From Flexivirga caeni (lineage in GTDB: Bacteria; Actinomycetota; Actinomycetes; Actinomycetales; Dermatophilaceae), in assembly GCF_003724155.1 (NCBI RefSeq), contig NZ_RJJQ01000020.1, positions 1 to 64,000 of the forward strand: DNA of 64,000 bases. The letters run 5' to 3'. Positions 45,710 to 56,091 of the stretch are shown piece after piece. The position numbers and the translations under genes were made by a program. The notes under the pieces are model-generated. The model searched no databases. It saw only the letters and a list, made by a program, of their open reading frames with translations, and was not told the DNA's origin. Each line of letters starts with the position of its first letter. Position 1 is the stretch's first letter.

Positions 45710-47611
45710 CTACTGTTTCGCGGCACTCCGGGCGCGCGCGGCGGTGCGGGCACGCTCGCCGGCGTTCAGCACGACCTTGCGGATGCGGACGGTTTCCGGT
45801 GTCACCTCGACGCATTCGTCCTCGCGACAGAACTCCAGGCTCTGCTCCAGCGACAGCTTGCGCGGCGGGAAGATCTTCTCGAAGTTGTCCGCACTGGACG
45901 CGCGCACATTGGTGAGCTTCTTCTCCTTGGTGATGTTGACGTCCATGTCGTCGGCGCGGGAGTTCTCGCCGACGATCATGCCCTCGTAGACCTCGGTGGT
46001 CGGCTCGACGAAGAGCACGCCGCGCTCCTGCAGGTTGACCATGGCGTATGACGTGACGGCCCCCGAACGGTCGGCCACCAGCGAGCCGGACAGCCGGGTC
46101 GTGATGGTGCCGTGCCAGGGCTCGTACCCGGAGAAGACGTGGTTGGCGATGCCGGTGCCGCGCGTCTCGGTGAGGAACTCGGTGCGGAAGCCGATCAGCC
46201 CGCGCGACGGAACGACGAATTCCATGCGGACCCAACCGGTTCCGTGGTTGGTCATTTGCTCCATGCGCGCCTTGCGGGCCGCCATGATCTGGGTGATCGT
46301 GCCGAGGTATTCCTCCGGCGTGTCGATCGTCAGGTGTTCGACCGGCTCCTGCAGCTTGCCGTCGACCTCTTTGGTCACCACCTGCGGCTTGCCGACGGTC
46401 AGCTCGTAGCCCTCGCGGCGCATCTGCTCGACCAGGATCGCCAGGGCCAGCTCGCCACGGCCCTGCACCTCCCACGCGTCCGGGCGTTCGGTAGGCAGCA
46501 CTCGCAGCGACACGTTGCCGACGAGCTCGCGGTCGAGACGGTCCTTGACCAGGCGGGCGGTGACCTTCGAGCCGCGGACCTTGCCAGCCATCGGTGAGGT
46601 GTTGGTGCCGATCGTCATCGAGATGGCCGGCTCGTCAACAGTGATGAGCGGCAACGGGATCGGGTTGTCCAGGTCGGCGAGCGTCTCGCCGATGGTGATC
46701 TCCGGGATGCCGGCGACCGCGATGATGTCGCCGGGACCGGCGGACTCGGCGGGCTGGCGCTCCAGGCCCTGAGTCATCAGCAGCTCGGTGATCTTCACCG
46801 TCTGCTGGGTGCCGTCGTGACGGCACCAGACGACCTGCTGGCCCTTCTTGATCTGCCCGTTGCGCACGCGCAGCAAAGCCAGCCGGCCGAGGAAGTTGCT
46901 GGAGTCGAGGTTGGTGACGTGCGCCTGCAGCGGGGCCTCGTCGTCATACTGCGGTGCGGGGATGGTCTCCAGGATGGTCTTGAACAGCGGCTCCAGGTCG
47001 CTGCCTTCGGGCAGTTCGCCGTCCGCCGGCCGGAGGGTGGAGGCGATGCCGGCCTTGGCCGATGCGTAGACGACCGGGAAGTCGAGCTGGTCCGCGTCGG
47101 CATCGGCGTCCTCCAGCAGGTCCATGAAGAGTTCGTAGGTCTCCTCCTCGACGGCCTCGATGCGGGAGTCGGGCCGGTCGACCTTGTTGATGCACAGGAT
47201 CACCGGCATGCGCGCCGCGAGCGCCTTGCGCAGCACGAAACGGGTCTGTGGCAGCGGGCCTTCGCTGGCGTCGACCAGCAGCACGACACCGTCGACCATC
47301 GACAAGCCGCGCTCCACCTCGCCACCGAAGTCGGCGTGACCCGGGGTGTCGATGATGTTGATGGTGATCGGGTGACCGTCGGCGGACGGGCCGTCATACG
47401 AGATCGCCGTGTTCTTGGCGAGAATGGTGATGCCCTTCTCGCGCTCGAGATCGCCGGAGTCCATGACGCGTTCGCCGGTGGTCTCGACGGTCTGACGTTC
47501 GCTGAAAGCACCCGTCTGCCAGAGCATCTTGTCGACGAGGGTGGTCTTGCCGTGGTCGACGTGGGCGACGATGGCGACGTTGCGGACGTCGCTGCGGGAC
47601 TTCATGGCCAT
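45710..47611 (-). CDS. typA: Ribosome-associated GTPase TypA/BipA
   Basis: A 633-residue translational GTPase. G1 is [10 protein letters not shown]2 lies in EREKGITI, G3 is [10 protein letters not shown]4 is NKVD. EF-G-like domains 3 and 5 follow, and the C-terminal domain contains the conserved [21 protein letters not shown] segment ([13 protein letters not shown]). It helps ribosome assembly or translation under stress. ATG 47611 (MAMKSRSD) is chosen; ATG 47605 is also possible. A long untranslated leader with AAAGGA is upstream. Order typA-mshB recalls Rv1165-Rv1170. Confidence 0.94.
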   Translation of the reverse strand: MAMKSRSDVRNVAIVAHVDHGKTTLVDKMLWQTGAFSERQTVETTGERVMDSGDLEREKGITILAKNTAISYDGPSADGHPITINIIDTPGHADFGGEVERGLSMVDGVVLLVDASEGPLPQTRFVLRKALAARMPVILCINKVDRPDSRIEAVEEETYELFMDLLEDADADADQLDFPVVYASAKAGIASTLRPADGELPEGSDLEPLFKTILETIPAPQYDDEAPLQAHVTNLDSSNFLGRLALLRVRNGQIKKGQQVVWCRHDGTQQTVKITELLMTQGLERQPAESAGPGDIIAVAGIPEITIGETLADLDNPIPLPLITVDEPAISMTIGTNTSPMAGKVRGSKVTARLVKDRLDRELVGNVSLRVLPTERPDAWEVQGRGELALAILVEQMRREGYELTVGKPQVVTKEVDGKLQEPVEHLTIDTPEEYLGTITQIMAARKARMEQMTNHGTGWVRMEFVVPSRGLIGFRTEFLTETRGTGIANHVFSGYEPWHGTITTRLSGSLVADRSGAVTSYAMVNLQERGVLFVEPTTEVYEGMIVGENSRADDMDVNITKEKKLTNVRASSADNFEKIFPPRKLSLEQSLEFCREDECVEVTPETVRIRKVVLNAGERARTAARARSAAKQ

Positions 47612-47742
47612 GGAGTTGTCAAAGCTGCGTAGCTCGCGGCCAGGGGCCGGGCGGCAGACTTCGTCCTTTCTACGTGATGGGGATCCGTCCCATTGTCTCA
47701 GGGGGTGCCACGAATCATCGAATCGCGCTCCGCCGAGTCGTC

Positions 47743-48798
47743 TCACGGGAGCAGTAACGCGCTGTCGCCGAACTCGTGCCACTGGTAGCCCTCGCACACC
47801 GCGGCGTCGTATGCCGCCTGCGTCAACTCCTCCCCCGCGACCGCTTCGACGAGCAGCAGATGCGAGGCCTGTGGATCATGCCAGCCGGTGATCAGCCCGT
47901 TGACGACGCGCGGCGGATCGGCCCGGGTGACGACTCGTTCGGTCCATCCGGTGGTGCCAGCGACGGTTCCGTCGCGGGCCACTGCCGATTCGAGCGCTCG
48001 GGTGACGGTGGTGCCGACGGCGATGACGCGGCCGCCGGCTGCACGCGTCGCGTTGACCTGCCGGGCGGTCGCGTCCGGCACCTCGAAACGTTCCGCCTGC
48101 GGCCCCTCTCCGGCCTCTTGCGACGAGACACCGGTGTGCAGGGTGACGGGCGCGAGGCCGATCCCCGCGGCAACCAGTCTCGTCACCACCTCGGGAGTGA
48201 ATGGCCTTCCAGCAGAGGGCATTTCGGCACTGCCGGGAACGGTCGCGAAGACCGACTGGTAGTCGCTCAGCGGATAGCGGTGATCCAGGTACCCGTAGCT
48301 GATCGGCCGCCCGGCGCGAGCCAGGTACGCGCCCAGATCGGCGTCAACCCCGGCTCGCCAGAGCCGGTTTCCGTAGCCCGTGGGCGAGGATGCGAAGGGG
48401 TATGCCGCCCGCAAGGTCACCACGAGCGCGCCCACCTCGAGGTGATCGCCCACCCGTGCGTCCAGGATCGCCCGGGACGCGTCCGGGGCGGATCGCAGCT
48501 CGACCACCCAACTGCCGTCGTCCAGTGGGGTCGCGGCGTGCAGCACCACTTCTCCGGCGCCGTCCAGACGTGCGTCGACCTGCCACGGCATGGTTGCCGA
48601 ATTGTTCACGACGACGAGGTCACCGGCATTCAGCTGATCCGGCAGCCGGTCGAAGGTCACGTGCTCGATGCCGTCGCGTGTCCCGACCAGCATTCGCACC
48701 CCGTCGCGCGGTAACCCTCTGTGCTCGGCCGGTGCCGGCGCGGTCTGTTCCGCAGGCCGGACGAACTCGGTGCGCGGCTGCACGGCCAGCGTCGTCAT
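47743..48798 (-). CDS. queA: QueA-family S-adenosylmethionine:tRNA ribosyltransferase-isomerase
   Basis: A 351-residue protein matching QueA family segments: [66 protein letters not shown] and the C-terminal [20 protein letters not shown]. QueA adds an epoxycyclopentane ring from SAM to preQ1 in tRNA during queuosine synthesis. No other queuosine gene (tgt, queC, queD, queE) is near, and many actinobacteria have such orphan members, so the true substrate may differ. Its ATG overlaps the SDR stop (ATGA); both follow a SoxR-type promoter. Confidence 0.85.
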   Translation of the reverse strand: MTTLAVQPRTEFVRPAEQTAPAPAEHRGLPRDGVRMLVGTRDGIEHVTFDRLPDQLNAGDLVVVNNSATMPWQVDARLDGAGEVVLHAATPLDDGSWVVELRSAPDASRAILDARVGDHLEVGALVVTLRAAYPFASSPTGYGNRLWRAGVDADLGAYLARAGRPISYGYLDHRYPLSDYQSVFATVPGSAEMPSAGRPFTPEVVTRLVAAGIGLAPVTLHTGVSSQEAGEGPQAERFEVPDATARQVNATRAAGGRVIAVGTTVTRALESAVARDGTVAGTTGWTERVVTRADPPRVVNGLITGWHDPQASHLLLVEAVAGEELTQAAYDAAVCEGYQWHEFGDSALLLP

Positions 48799-49499
48799 AC
48801 CGCCGCCTCCTCGGTCACCGGAAGGTCGGCCGCGCGGTAGCGACCCGATGCCAGAGGTCGCCGCCACAGCGTCCGCAGGTGGGGTATGACGCTGACCGGC
48901 TCCGGCCGATCCGAGATGTCCTCGCCCGGGAACGCCGCCTGGTGCATCGGGGTTCGCAGGTCCCCCGGGTCGACCACGTAGGCGTGCAGGCCGGGGTTCT
49001 CGGCCGCGATGGTCAGGGTCAGATGGTCCAGTGCCGCCTTGGCGGCGCCATACAAGCCCCAACCGTCGTAGTGCTCGACGGCCGCATCGGACGAGATCGA
49101 AAGCAGCACGCCGTTGCTGGCGAGCAGGTCGGGCAGGAATTCGACGGCCAGCGCGAAGGGCGCGCCGACGTTCGTGCGCCACACCTCCGGCAGGTCGTCC
49201 ACCGTCCGCTGCGCGAGCGGCAGCAACGGGATGGGGCCGAGGGTACTGGCGTTGTTGACGAGCAGGTCCAGTCGTCCGTGGGCCCGCACGGTGGCCACCA
49301 GCTGTTCGCGGTGCACATGGTCGGTGACGTCACCGGGCACCCCCTCGACCCCAGGGAGCCCGGCGGTGGCGACCATGAGCTGCGCCTCTCGGCGTCCGTT
49401 GGTGATCACTCGCCAGCCCTCTGCGGACAACGCGGCGACGAGCGCGCGACCGAGTCCGGACGATCCGCCGGTGATCAGTGCGACTTTGGTGTCAGACAC
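48795..49499 (-). CDS. Short-chain dehydrogenase/reductase in the SoxR-linked operon
   Basis: A 234-residue SDR: TGGSSGLG cofactor motif, NNAST, Ser in SISSDAA, catalytic YGAAK, and VDPGDLRT. Substrate unknown. GTG 49499 with AAGGAG upstream is chosen; an upstream ATG at 49535 would fall in the -10 region of the SoxR-type promoter. It is translationally coupled to queA and divergent from soxR, so it is probably induced by redox-cycling compounds. Confidence 0.85.
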   Translation of the reverse strand: MSDTKVALITGGSSGLGRALVAALSAEGWRVITNGRREAQLMVATAGLPGVEGVPGDVTDHVHREQLVATVRAHGRLDLLVNNASTLGPIPLLPLAQRTVDDLPEVWRTNVGAPFALAVEFLPDLLASNGVLLSISSDAAVEHYDGWGLYGAAKAALDHLTLTIAAENPGLHAYVVDPGDLRTPMHQAAFPGEDISDRPEPVSVIPHLRTLWRRPLASGRYRAADLPVTEEAAV

Positions 49500-49533
49500 G
49501 TGAGTCTCCTTGTCGTTGAGGAAGATACCTGGC

Positions 49534-49564
49534 ATTCTTCAAGCTAAAGTTAACTTGATGTCAA
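49534..49564 (-). promoter_or_regulatory. MerR/SoxR-type promoter with 19-bp spacer and SoxR box
   Basis: On the minus strand TTGACA (49564-49559) is separated by 19 nt from AAGAAT (49539-49534). The spacer contains the palindrome-like CAAGTTAACTTTAG (core AAGTTAACTT), similar to known SoxR boxes with an AGTTAACT centre. Over-long spacers with a dyad in the middle are the hallmark of MerR-family activated promoters. It would drive the SDR-queA operon. Confidence 0.6.
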
Positions 49565-49590
49565 CCCATGATCTGAAAGGAACCTCCGTC

Positions 49591-50064
49591 ATGGACACCC
49601 ACGACCTGTTGCCGGTCGGCGTTGTCGCCAAACGCAGCGGCTTCGCGGCTTCGGCGCTGCGCTACTACGAGGCACAGGGGCTGATCCGTGCGCACCGCAA
49701 CGGCGGCGGCCAGCGGCAATTCGAGCGCAGCGTGCTGCGTCGTCTGGCGTTCATCCGCGCCGCGGCGAACGTCGGCCTGACCCTGGAGGAGATCCGCGTC
49801 GAGCTCGGGCGCCTGCCAGCCGGCCGCACCCCGACCAAGGCCGACTGGCAGCGCATCACCACGCACTGGCGGGAACGGCTCGACGAGCAGATCGCGGCGC
49901 TGGAGAAGCTGCGCGACGGTCTCGACTCCTGCATCGGCTGCGGCTGCCTCTCCCTGAAACGCTGTGCCATCTCCAACCCGCAGGATGCCGCGGCCGACGA
50001 GGACGGCACGCCGGGGGCGGCATACCTGCCGGCGCTTCTGCGCCGCCCGCACCGGCCGGCCTGA
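49591..50064 (+). CDS. soxR: Redox-sensitive transcriptional activator SoxR (MerR family)
   Basis: A 157-residue MerR-type regulator: VGVVAKRSGFAASALRYYEAQGLI helix-turn-helix, a dimerisation helix, and the [2Fe-2S] motif C114-x2-C117-x-C119-x5-C125, which defines SoxR. Oxidation of the cluster by redox-active compounds switches on target promoters. In actinobacteria SoxR usually controls a few oxidoreductases, consistent with the divergent SDR. ATG 49591 is chosen because ATG 49558 would overlap the divergent promoter. Confidence 0.93.
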   Translation: MDTHDLLPVGVVAKRSGFAASALRYYEAQGLIRAHRNGGGQRQFERSVLRRLAFIRAAANVGLTLEEIRVELGRLPAGRTPTKADWQRITTHWRERLDEQIAALEKLRDGLDSCIGCGCLSLKRCAISNPQDAAADEDGTPGAAYLPALLRRPHRPA

Positions 50065-50129
50065 GCGGGCTTATATCTCAAAATAGTGACGGTCCGCTGG
50101 GAAGCGGTCCCGGGGCTGCCGATGTGGGT

Positions 50130-50135
50130 TAGGTT
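50130..50135 (+). promoter_or_regulatory. Putative -10 box of the peptide ABC transporter operon
   Basis: TAGGTT about 40 bp upstream of ATG 50175, with ribosome site AAGAAGGA at 50157-50164. No clear -35 is visible. Confidence 0.35.
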
Positions 50136-50174
50136 CACTGCACCTTTTTCCGTCACAAGAAGGACCACAGTCCC

Positions 50175-51860
50175 ATGCCCGCAATCAAGACCACAGCAAC
50201 CGTCGCGCTGCTGGCCGCTTCCGCCCTGGCACTGAGCTCATGCGCGAGCTCCAAGCGCAACGACGACAAGGCCGCCGGCACCGATGCCGCCAGTGCCGCA
50301 AAAGGCAACACCAACGCGACCCTCAACTTCGGCGCCGCCGGCGCGCCTGCGACCTTCGACCCGTTCTACGCCAGCGACGGTGAGACCTTCCGGATCAGCC
50401 GGCAGATCTTCCAGGGCCTGGTCGGCTTTAAGCCGGGCACTGCCGACGTCGCGCCCGCCCTTGCCACCAAGTGGGAGCCCTCCCCGGACGGCAAGACGTG
50501 GACCTTCACCCTCAAGACCGGCGTCAAGTTCACCGATGGCACACCGTTCAACGCCGACGCGGTGTGCAAGAACTTCAAGCGGATGGACAGCCAGAACGCC
50601 GCCGGCCAGACGGCTTCCGAATACTGGCTGACCAACATGGGCGGCTACAACGGCGCCAAAGGCGAGCTCTACCAAGGCTGCACGGCCAAGGGCGACTCCA
50701 CCGTCGTGATCAAGATCTCGCGACCGACCTCGAAGTTCCCGGCCCTGCTCGGCCTGCCGGCCTTCTCCATGCAGTCGCCGACGGCGATGGACAAGTATGA
50801 CGCCAACGGCATCAAGGCGCAGGGACAAGGTTTCGTCTATCCCGCATACGCCAATGCACACCCGGTCGGCACCGGTCCGATGAAGTTCGAGAAATACGAC
50901 CAGACGAACAAGACCGTCTCGCTGGTGCGCAACGACGACTATGCCGGCGACGAGAAGCCGACCGTCAAGCGCATCGTCTTCTCGATCATCCCCGACGAGA
51001 CGGCCCGCAAGCAGGCGCTCGCCTCCGGCCAGATCGACGGCTACGACCTGCCCAACCCGGTGGACTGGCCATCGCTGAAGAAGGACGACAACCTCGAGAT
51101 CCGTCCGGCGTTCAACATCCTCTACCTCGGGCTGAATGCCAAGGTCGACCCGAACCTGAAGGATCTGCGGGTCCGCCAGGCGCTCTACTACGCGATCAAC
51201 CGCGACCAGCTGGTCCGGTCGCTGCTACCCAGTGGTGCCAACGTCGCGTCCCAGTTCATCCCCAGCACCGTCGCCGGCTACAACAAGTCGCTGCAGCCCT
51301 ACACCTACGACCCGGCGAAGGCGAAGTCGCTGCTCGCGGCCGCTGGCAAGTCGAACCTCAAGATCACACTGTGGTACCCGACCGAGGTCAGCCGGCCCTA
51401 CATGCCGGCACCGGACAAGATCTTCAACGCGATCAAGTCCGACTGGGCCGCCGTCGGCGTCCAGGTCACCCCGAAGCCGATGCCGTGGGCCGGCGGCTAC
51501 GTCACCGGCACGCAGAACGGCAACGCCGCGGCATACCTCATGGGCTGGACCGGCGACTACAACACCCCGGACAACTTCCTCGGCAGCTTCTTCGCCGACC
51601 CGAAGGGTCAGATGTCCGTCGGCGCCTACGACTGGGGCAGCAAGCTGGCCGACGCGCTGAGCGCGGACGACTCGATCGTCGACGAGGGCAAGCGCGCGAG
51701 CGCGTACGAAGACCTCAACAAGCAGATCATGGAGCAATACCTCCCAGGTCTGCCGATCTCCAGCTCCCCGCCGGCGATCGTCTTCAGCAAGAAGGTCACC
51801 GGGGTCGTTGCGAGCCCGCTGACCGATGAGCACCTCTGGACGGCGAAGGTCGACAAGTAA
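50175..51860 (+). CDS. ABC transporter substrate-binding lipoprotein, family 5 (peptide/oligopeptide type)
   Basis: A 561-residue lipoprotein: signal peptide ending LSSC (Cys about 18), then the family-5 solute-binding domain with QIFQGLVGF, ATKWEPSPDGKTWTFTLKTGVKFTDGTPFNADAV and the C-terminal end of the fold. It captures peptides (or other solutes such as nickel or sugars) outside the cell for the permease pair downstream. All five transporter genes follow in order. The ligand is unknown. Confidence 0.9.
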   Translation: MPAIKTTATVALLAASALALSSCASSKRNDDKAAGTDAASAAKGNTNATLNFGAAGAPATFDPFYASDGETFRISRQIFQGLVGFKPGTADVAPALATKWEPSPDGKTWTFTLKTGVKFTDGTPFNADAVCKNFKRMDSQNAAGQTASEYWLTNMGGYNGAKGELYQGCTAKGDSTVVIKISRPTSKFPALLGLPAFSMQSPTAMDKYDANGIKAQGQGFVYPAYANAHPVGTGPMKFEKYDQTNKTVSLVRNDDYAGDEKPTVKRIVFSIIPDETARKQALASGQIDGYDLPNPVDWPSLKKDDNLEIRPAFNILYLGLNAKVDPNLKDLRVRQALYYAINRDQLVRSLLPSGANVASQFIPSTVAGYNKSLQPYTYDPAKAKSLLAAAGKSNLKITLWYPTEVSRPYMPAPDKIFNAIKSDWAAVGVQVTPKPMPWAGGYVTGTQNGNAAAYLMGWTGDYNTPDNFLGSFFADPKGQMSVGAYDWGSKLADALSADDSIVDEGKRASAYEDLNKQIMEQYLPGLPISSSPPAIVFSKKVTGVVASPLTDEHLWTAKVDK

Positions 51861-51871
51861 CTCGCCGCCCG

Positions 51872-51920
51872 CGCCGGGTGACCGGCGCCGCGAGTCGTGT
51901 CGCGGCGCAGTCACCCGGCG
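51872..51920 (+). terminator. Long hairpin between the binding-protein and permease genes
   Basis: CGCCGGGTGAC (51872-51882) pairs with GTCACCCGGCG (51910-51920), with an inner GCGCCGCGA / TCGCGGCGC stem. Such hairpins after solute-binding protein genes often stabilise the upstream mRNA or partly terminate, giving more binding protein than permease. Confidence 0.6.
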
Positions 51921-51945
51921 ATCCTCCCGGTAGGAGCCACCACCC

Positions 51946-52956
51946 GTGCTCAGATTCATCGTTCGACGATTACTGCAAGCCGTCCTCGTCATGTTCATCG
52001 TGTCGGCGCTGCTGTTCGCCTGGTTGCGGTCGCTGCCCGGCGGGCCGGTCGACTCGCTGCTCGGCGAGCGCGCCACCCCGGCGTCCCGCGCCGCGCTCAG
52101 CAAGCAACTGGGCATGGACCAGCCACTACTCGTGCAGTACTGGCACTTCCTGGACAACATGGTCCACGGCCGGTTCGGCACGTCCACGCAGGTGCAGACC
52201 GGTGCCGACGCGCTGCACATCTTCTTCCAGCGCCTTCCCGCAACCGTCGAACTGTCGATCGTGGCCATCGTCATCGCGCTGGCCACCGCCATACCTCTCG
52301 GCTACTTCGCGGCGAAACGGCACGGTGGCCTGCTCGATACCGGCTCGGTCGTGCTGTCGCTCATCGGTGTCGCCGTCCCCGTCTTCTTCCTCGCGTTCGT
52401 GCTGAAATACGTCTTCGCGATCAAACTGGGCTGGCTGCCGCCGAGCGGGCGGCAGAGCGCCGACCTCGACGCCACCCGCGTCACGAACTTCTACGTCCTG
52501 GACGGCCTGCTGACCCGCGAGTATGACGCCTCCTGGGATGCCATCAAGCACCTGATCCTGCCGGCGATCGCGCTGGCCTCGATCCCGTTCGCGGTGATCT
52601 TCCGCATCACCCGGGCGTCCGTGCTCGAGGTGCTCCACGAGGACTACGTGCGCACTGCCGAGTCCAAGGGGCTGACTGCCCGGATCATCCGTGGCCGGCA
52701 CGTCTTGCACAACGCGATGCTGCCGGTGGTCACGACGATCGGCCTGCAGGTTGGCGGACTGCTGACCGGCGCGGTGCTCACCGAGACCGTCTTCGCCTAT
52801 CCCGGCCTGGGCGATGCGCTCGCGCAGGCGTTCAGCCAGCGCGACTACTCCGTGCTGCAAGTGCTCATCACGATGGCCGCGCTCGGCTATGTCCTGGTCA
52901 ACCTGCTGGTCGATATCGCCTACGCGATCATCGATCCCCGGATCCGGACGAGGTGA
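51946..52956 (+). CDS. ABC transporter permease (DppB/OppB type)
   Basis: A 336-residue membrane protein with an N-terminal helix (LRFIVRRLLQAVLVMFIVSALLF) and five more helices. The EAA loop region is 'DYVRTAESKGLTARIIRGRHVLHNAMLP', typical of OppB/DppB. GTG 51946 has TAGGAG upstream. It ends overlapping the next permease start (GTGA). Confidence 0.92.
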   Translation: MLRFIVRRLLQAVLVMFIVSALLFAWLRSLPGGPVDSLLGERATPASRAALSKQLGMDQPLLVQYWHFLDNMVHGRFGTSTQVQTGADALHIFFQRLPATVELSIVAIVIALATAIPLGYFAAKRHGGLLDTGSVVLSLIGVAVPVFFLAFVLKYVFAIKLGWLPPSGRQSADLDATRVTNFYVLDGLLTREYDASWDAIKHLILPAIALASIPFAVIFRITRASVLEVLHEDYVRTAESKGLTARIIRGRHVLHNAMLPVVTTIGLQVGGLLTGAVLTETVFAYPGLGDALAQAFSQRDYSVLQVLITMAALGYVLVNLLVDIAYAIIDPRIRTR

Positions 52957-53933
52957 GCGCCGTGAATCCCATGCAACGCAAGAAGGACCGCATCGACGCG
53001 CTCGCCGCGACCGCCGGCGCGGCTGCCGACATCCCCGATGCCGGCCGGGTCAGCGACAGCGGCGGGCTGAGCCTGATCGGCAGCGCCTGGCTGCGGCTGC
53101 GCCGGGACCCCGTCTTCCTGATCGGCGCGACGGTGACCCTGCTGTTCATCCTGCTGGCGATCTTCGCCCCGCTGCTCGCACCGCACAATGGCCACACGGC
53201 ATACCTCATCAAGGAGGTGAGCGCCGACAACCCGGTGCCAGGCGGCGAGAAGGGCTTCCCGCTCGGCGCAGACGGCCAGACGGGCCGTGATCTGCTGTCC
53301 CGGCTGATCCTCGGCTCACGGCAGACGCTCATCGTGGGGGTCCTCGCAACCCTCGCCGGCCTGTGCGGCGGCCTGGTGCTCGGCACCGTTGCCGGCTCGC
53401 TCGGCGGCTGGGCGGACACGGTGGTCATGCGCGTCGTGGACGTCATGCTGTCGCTGCCGTCGCTGGTGCTTGCACTCGCCGTGGCGACGCTCTTCGGCAA
53501 GCCGTCGCAGTGGACGCTGATCATCGCGATTGCCATCGTCCAGGTGCCGATCTTCGCCCGGCTGCTGCGCGGCTCCATGCTGACCCAGCGCTCCAGCGAC
53601 CACGTGCTGGCTGCGAGGGCGCTCGGGGTGAAGCGCTCGGCGATCACCTTCCGGCACATGCTGCCCAACTCGCTCGGCCCGGTGCTGGTGCAGGCGACGC
53701 TGGTCCTGGCGACGGCGATCATCGAAGCCGCGGCGCTGAGCTTCCTCGGCCTCGGCAATCCCGACGACTCCTCACCCGAGTGGGGCCAGATGCTCGGTCA
53801 GGCACAGCAATACTTCGACATCGCACCGCGGCTGGCGTTCTGGCCGGCCGGCTGCATCGTGGTGGTCGCGTTCGGCTTCACGCTCATGGGTGAGTCGTTG
53901 CGCGAAGCCCTCGACCCCAGGAACCGGAGGTGA
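52953..53933 (+). CDS. ABC transporter permease (DppC/OppC type)
   Basis: A 326-residue permease. It has a long cytoplasmic N-terminus, a first helix (FLIGATVTLLFILLAIFAPLLAP), the FPLGADGQTGRDLLSRLILGSRQTL segment diagnostic of DppC, and the EAA loop DHVLAARALGVKRSAITFRHMLPN. It forms the membrane channel with the previous permease. Confidence 0.92.
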   Translation: MSAVNPMQRKKDRIDALAATAGAAADIPDAGRVSDSGGLSLIGSAWLRLRRDPVFLIGATVTLLFILLAIFAPLLAPHNGHTAYLIKEVSADNPVPGGEKGFPLGADGQTGRDLLSRLILGSRQTLIVGVLATLAGLCGGLVLGTVAGSLGGWADTVVMRVVDVMLSLPSLVLALAVATLFGKPSQWTLIIAIAIVQVPIFARLLRGSMLTQRSSDHVLAARALGVKRSAITFRHMLPNSLGPVLVQATLVLATAIIEAAALSFLGLGNPDDSSPEWGQMLGQAQQYFDIAPRLAFWPAGCIVVVAFGFTLMGESLREALDPRNRR

Positions 53934-53938
53934 CCGGC

Positions 53939-54960
<1,022 letters not shown>

Positions 54961-54964
<4 letters not shown>

Positions 54965-56091
54965 CCACCGAGCCCGAGGTCCTGCTGGACGTCGAGGGCG
55001 TCGAGGTGCACTTCCCGATCAAGCGGGGCGTGTTCTTCGACAAGACCGTCGGCTACGTCTACGCCGTGGACGGCATGACGCTGCAGATCCACCGGGGTGA
55101 GACCTACGGTCTCGTCGGTGAATCCGGTTGCGGCAAATCGACTTTCGGACGTGCCCTGCTGCGCCTGGAAGAGCCGACCGCCGGGAGTGTCACGTTCGGC
55201 GGGGTCGATGTATCGACGCTCAAGGGCGAGGCGCTGCGCACCACGCGGCGGCACATGCAGATGGTCTTCCAGGACCCGCTGTCCAGCCTCGACCCCCGTC
55301 AGACGGTGGAGTCATTGCTGCTGGAGGGCATGCAGGCGCACGGTCTGGCCAAGGACAAGAAGGCAGCCGGTGCCCGGCTGCGCGAGCTGCTCGCGGCAGT
55401 CGGGCTCCCGGCAGCCGCGTTGCGCAAGTATCCACACGAGTTCTCCGGTGGCCAGCGCCAGCGCATCGGCATCGCTCGGGCGCTGTCGGTCGATCCGCAG
55501 CTGATCGTCGCGGATGAGCCGGTCAGCGCGCTGGACGTGTCGGTGCAGGCGCAGGTGATCAACCTGCTGGAAGACGTGCAGGAGAAGTTCGGACTGACCT
55601 ACCTGGTGATCGCGCACGACCTCGCGGTGGTCCGGCACATCAGCGACCGGGTCGGCGTGATGTATCTGGGTTCCCTTGTGGAAGAAGCAGATTCGGACGA
55701 CCTCTATGCGACCCCATTGCACCCATACACCAGGGCGCTGATGTCAGCCGTGCCGATCCCCGACCCGCTGGTCGAGGACCGGCGCGAGCAGATCATCCTC
55801 GCCGGCGACCTGCCCTCCCCCGCCAACCCGCCGAGCGGGTGCCGCTTCCACACCCGTTGCCCGTGGCGGCAGGAGGAGCGCTGCGACACCGAACGACCGC
55901 AGCTGCGGGTTGTCGAGATCGACGGCGTCCCGGCGTCGCACCGCGTGGCCTGTCACTTCGCCGAGCAGATTCAGTCGGGCGAGATCCAGCGTCACGAGGT
56001 CGATCCAGTGGCGATCGACCCCAGCGCCGCGACCGATGTTGAGGCCGCCGACGCCGAGGTGGTGCCGACACAGACTTTCACCGTGCCCTGA
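54961..56091 (+). CDS. ABC transporter ATP-binding protein (DppF/OppF type)
   Basis: A 376-residue ATPase, second of the pair: Walker [11 protein letters not shown]-loop [12 protein letters not shown], signature [11 protein letters not shown], Walker [13 protein letters not shown], His in IAHDLAVV, and the C-terminal CRFHTRCPW...C motif. Its last 45 residues are an acidic Ala/Asp tail not usual in the family. It overlaps the previous gene (ATGA) and converges on the MMPL gene with a 14-base overlap of coding ends. Confidence 0.92.
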
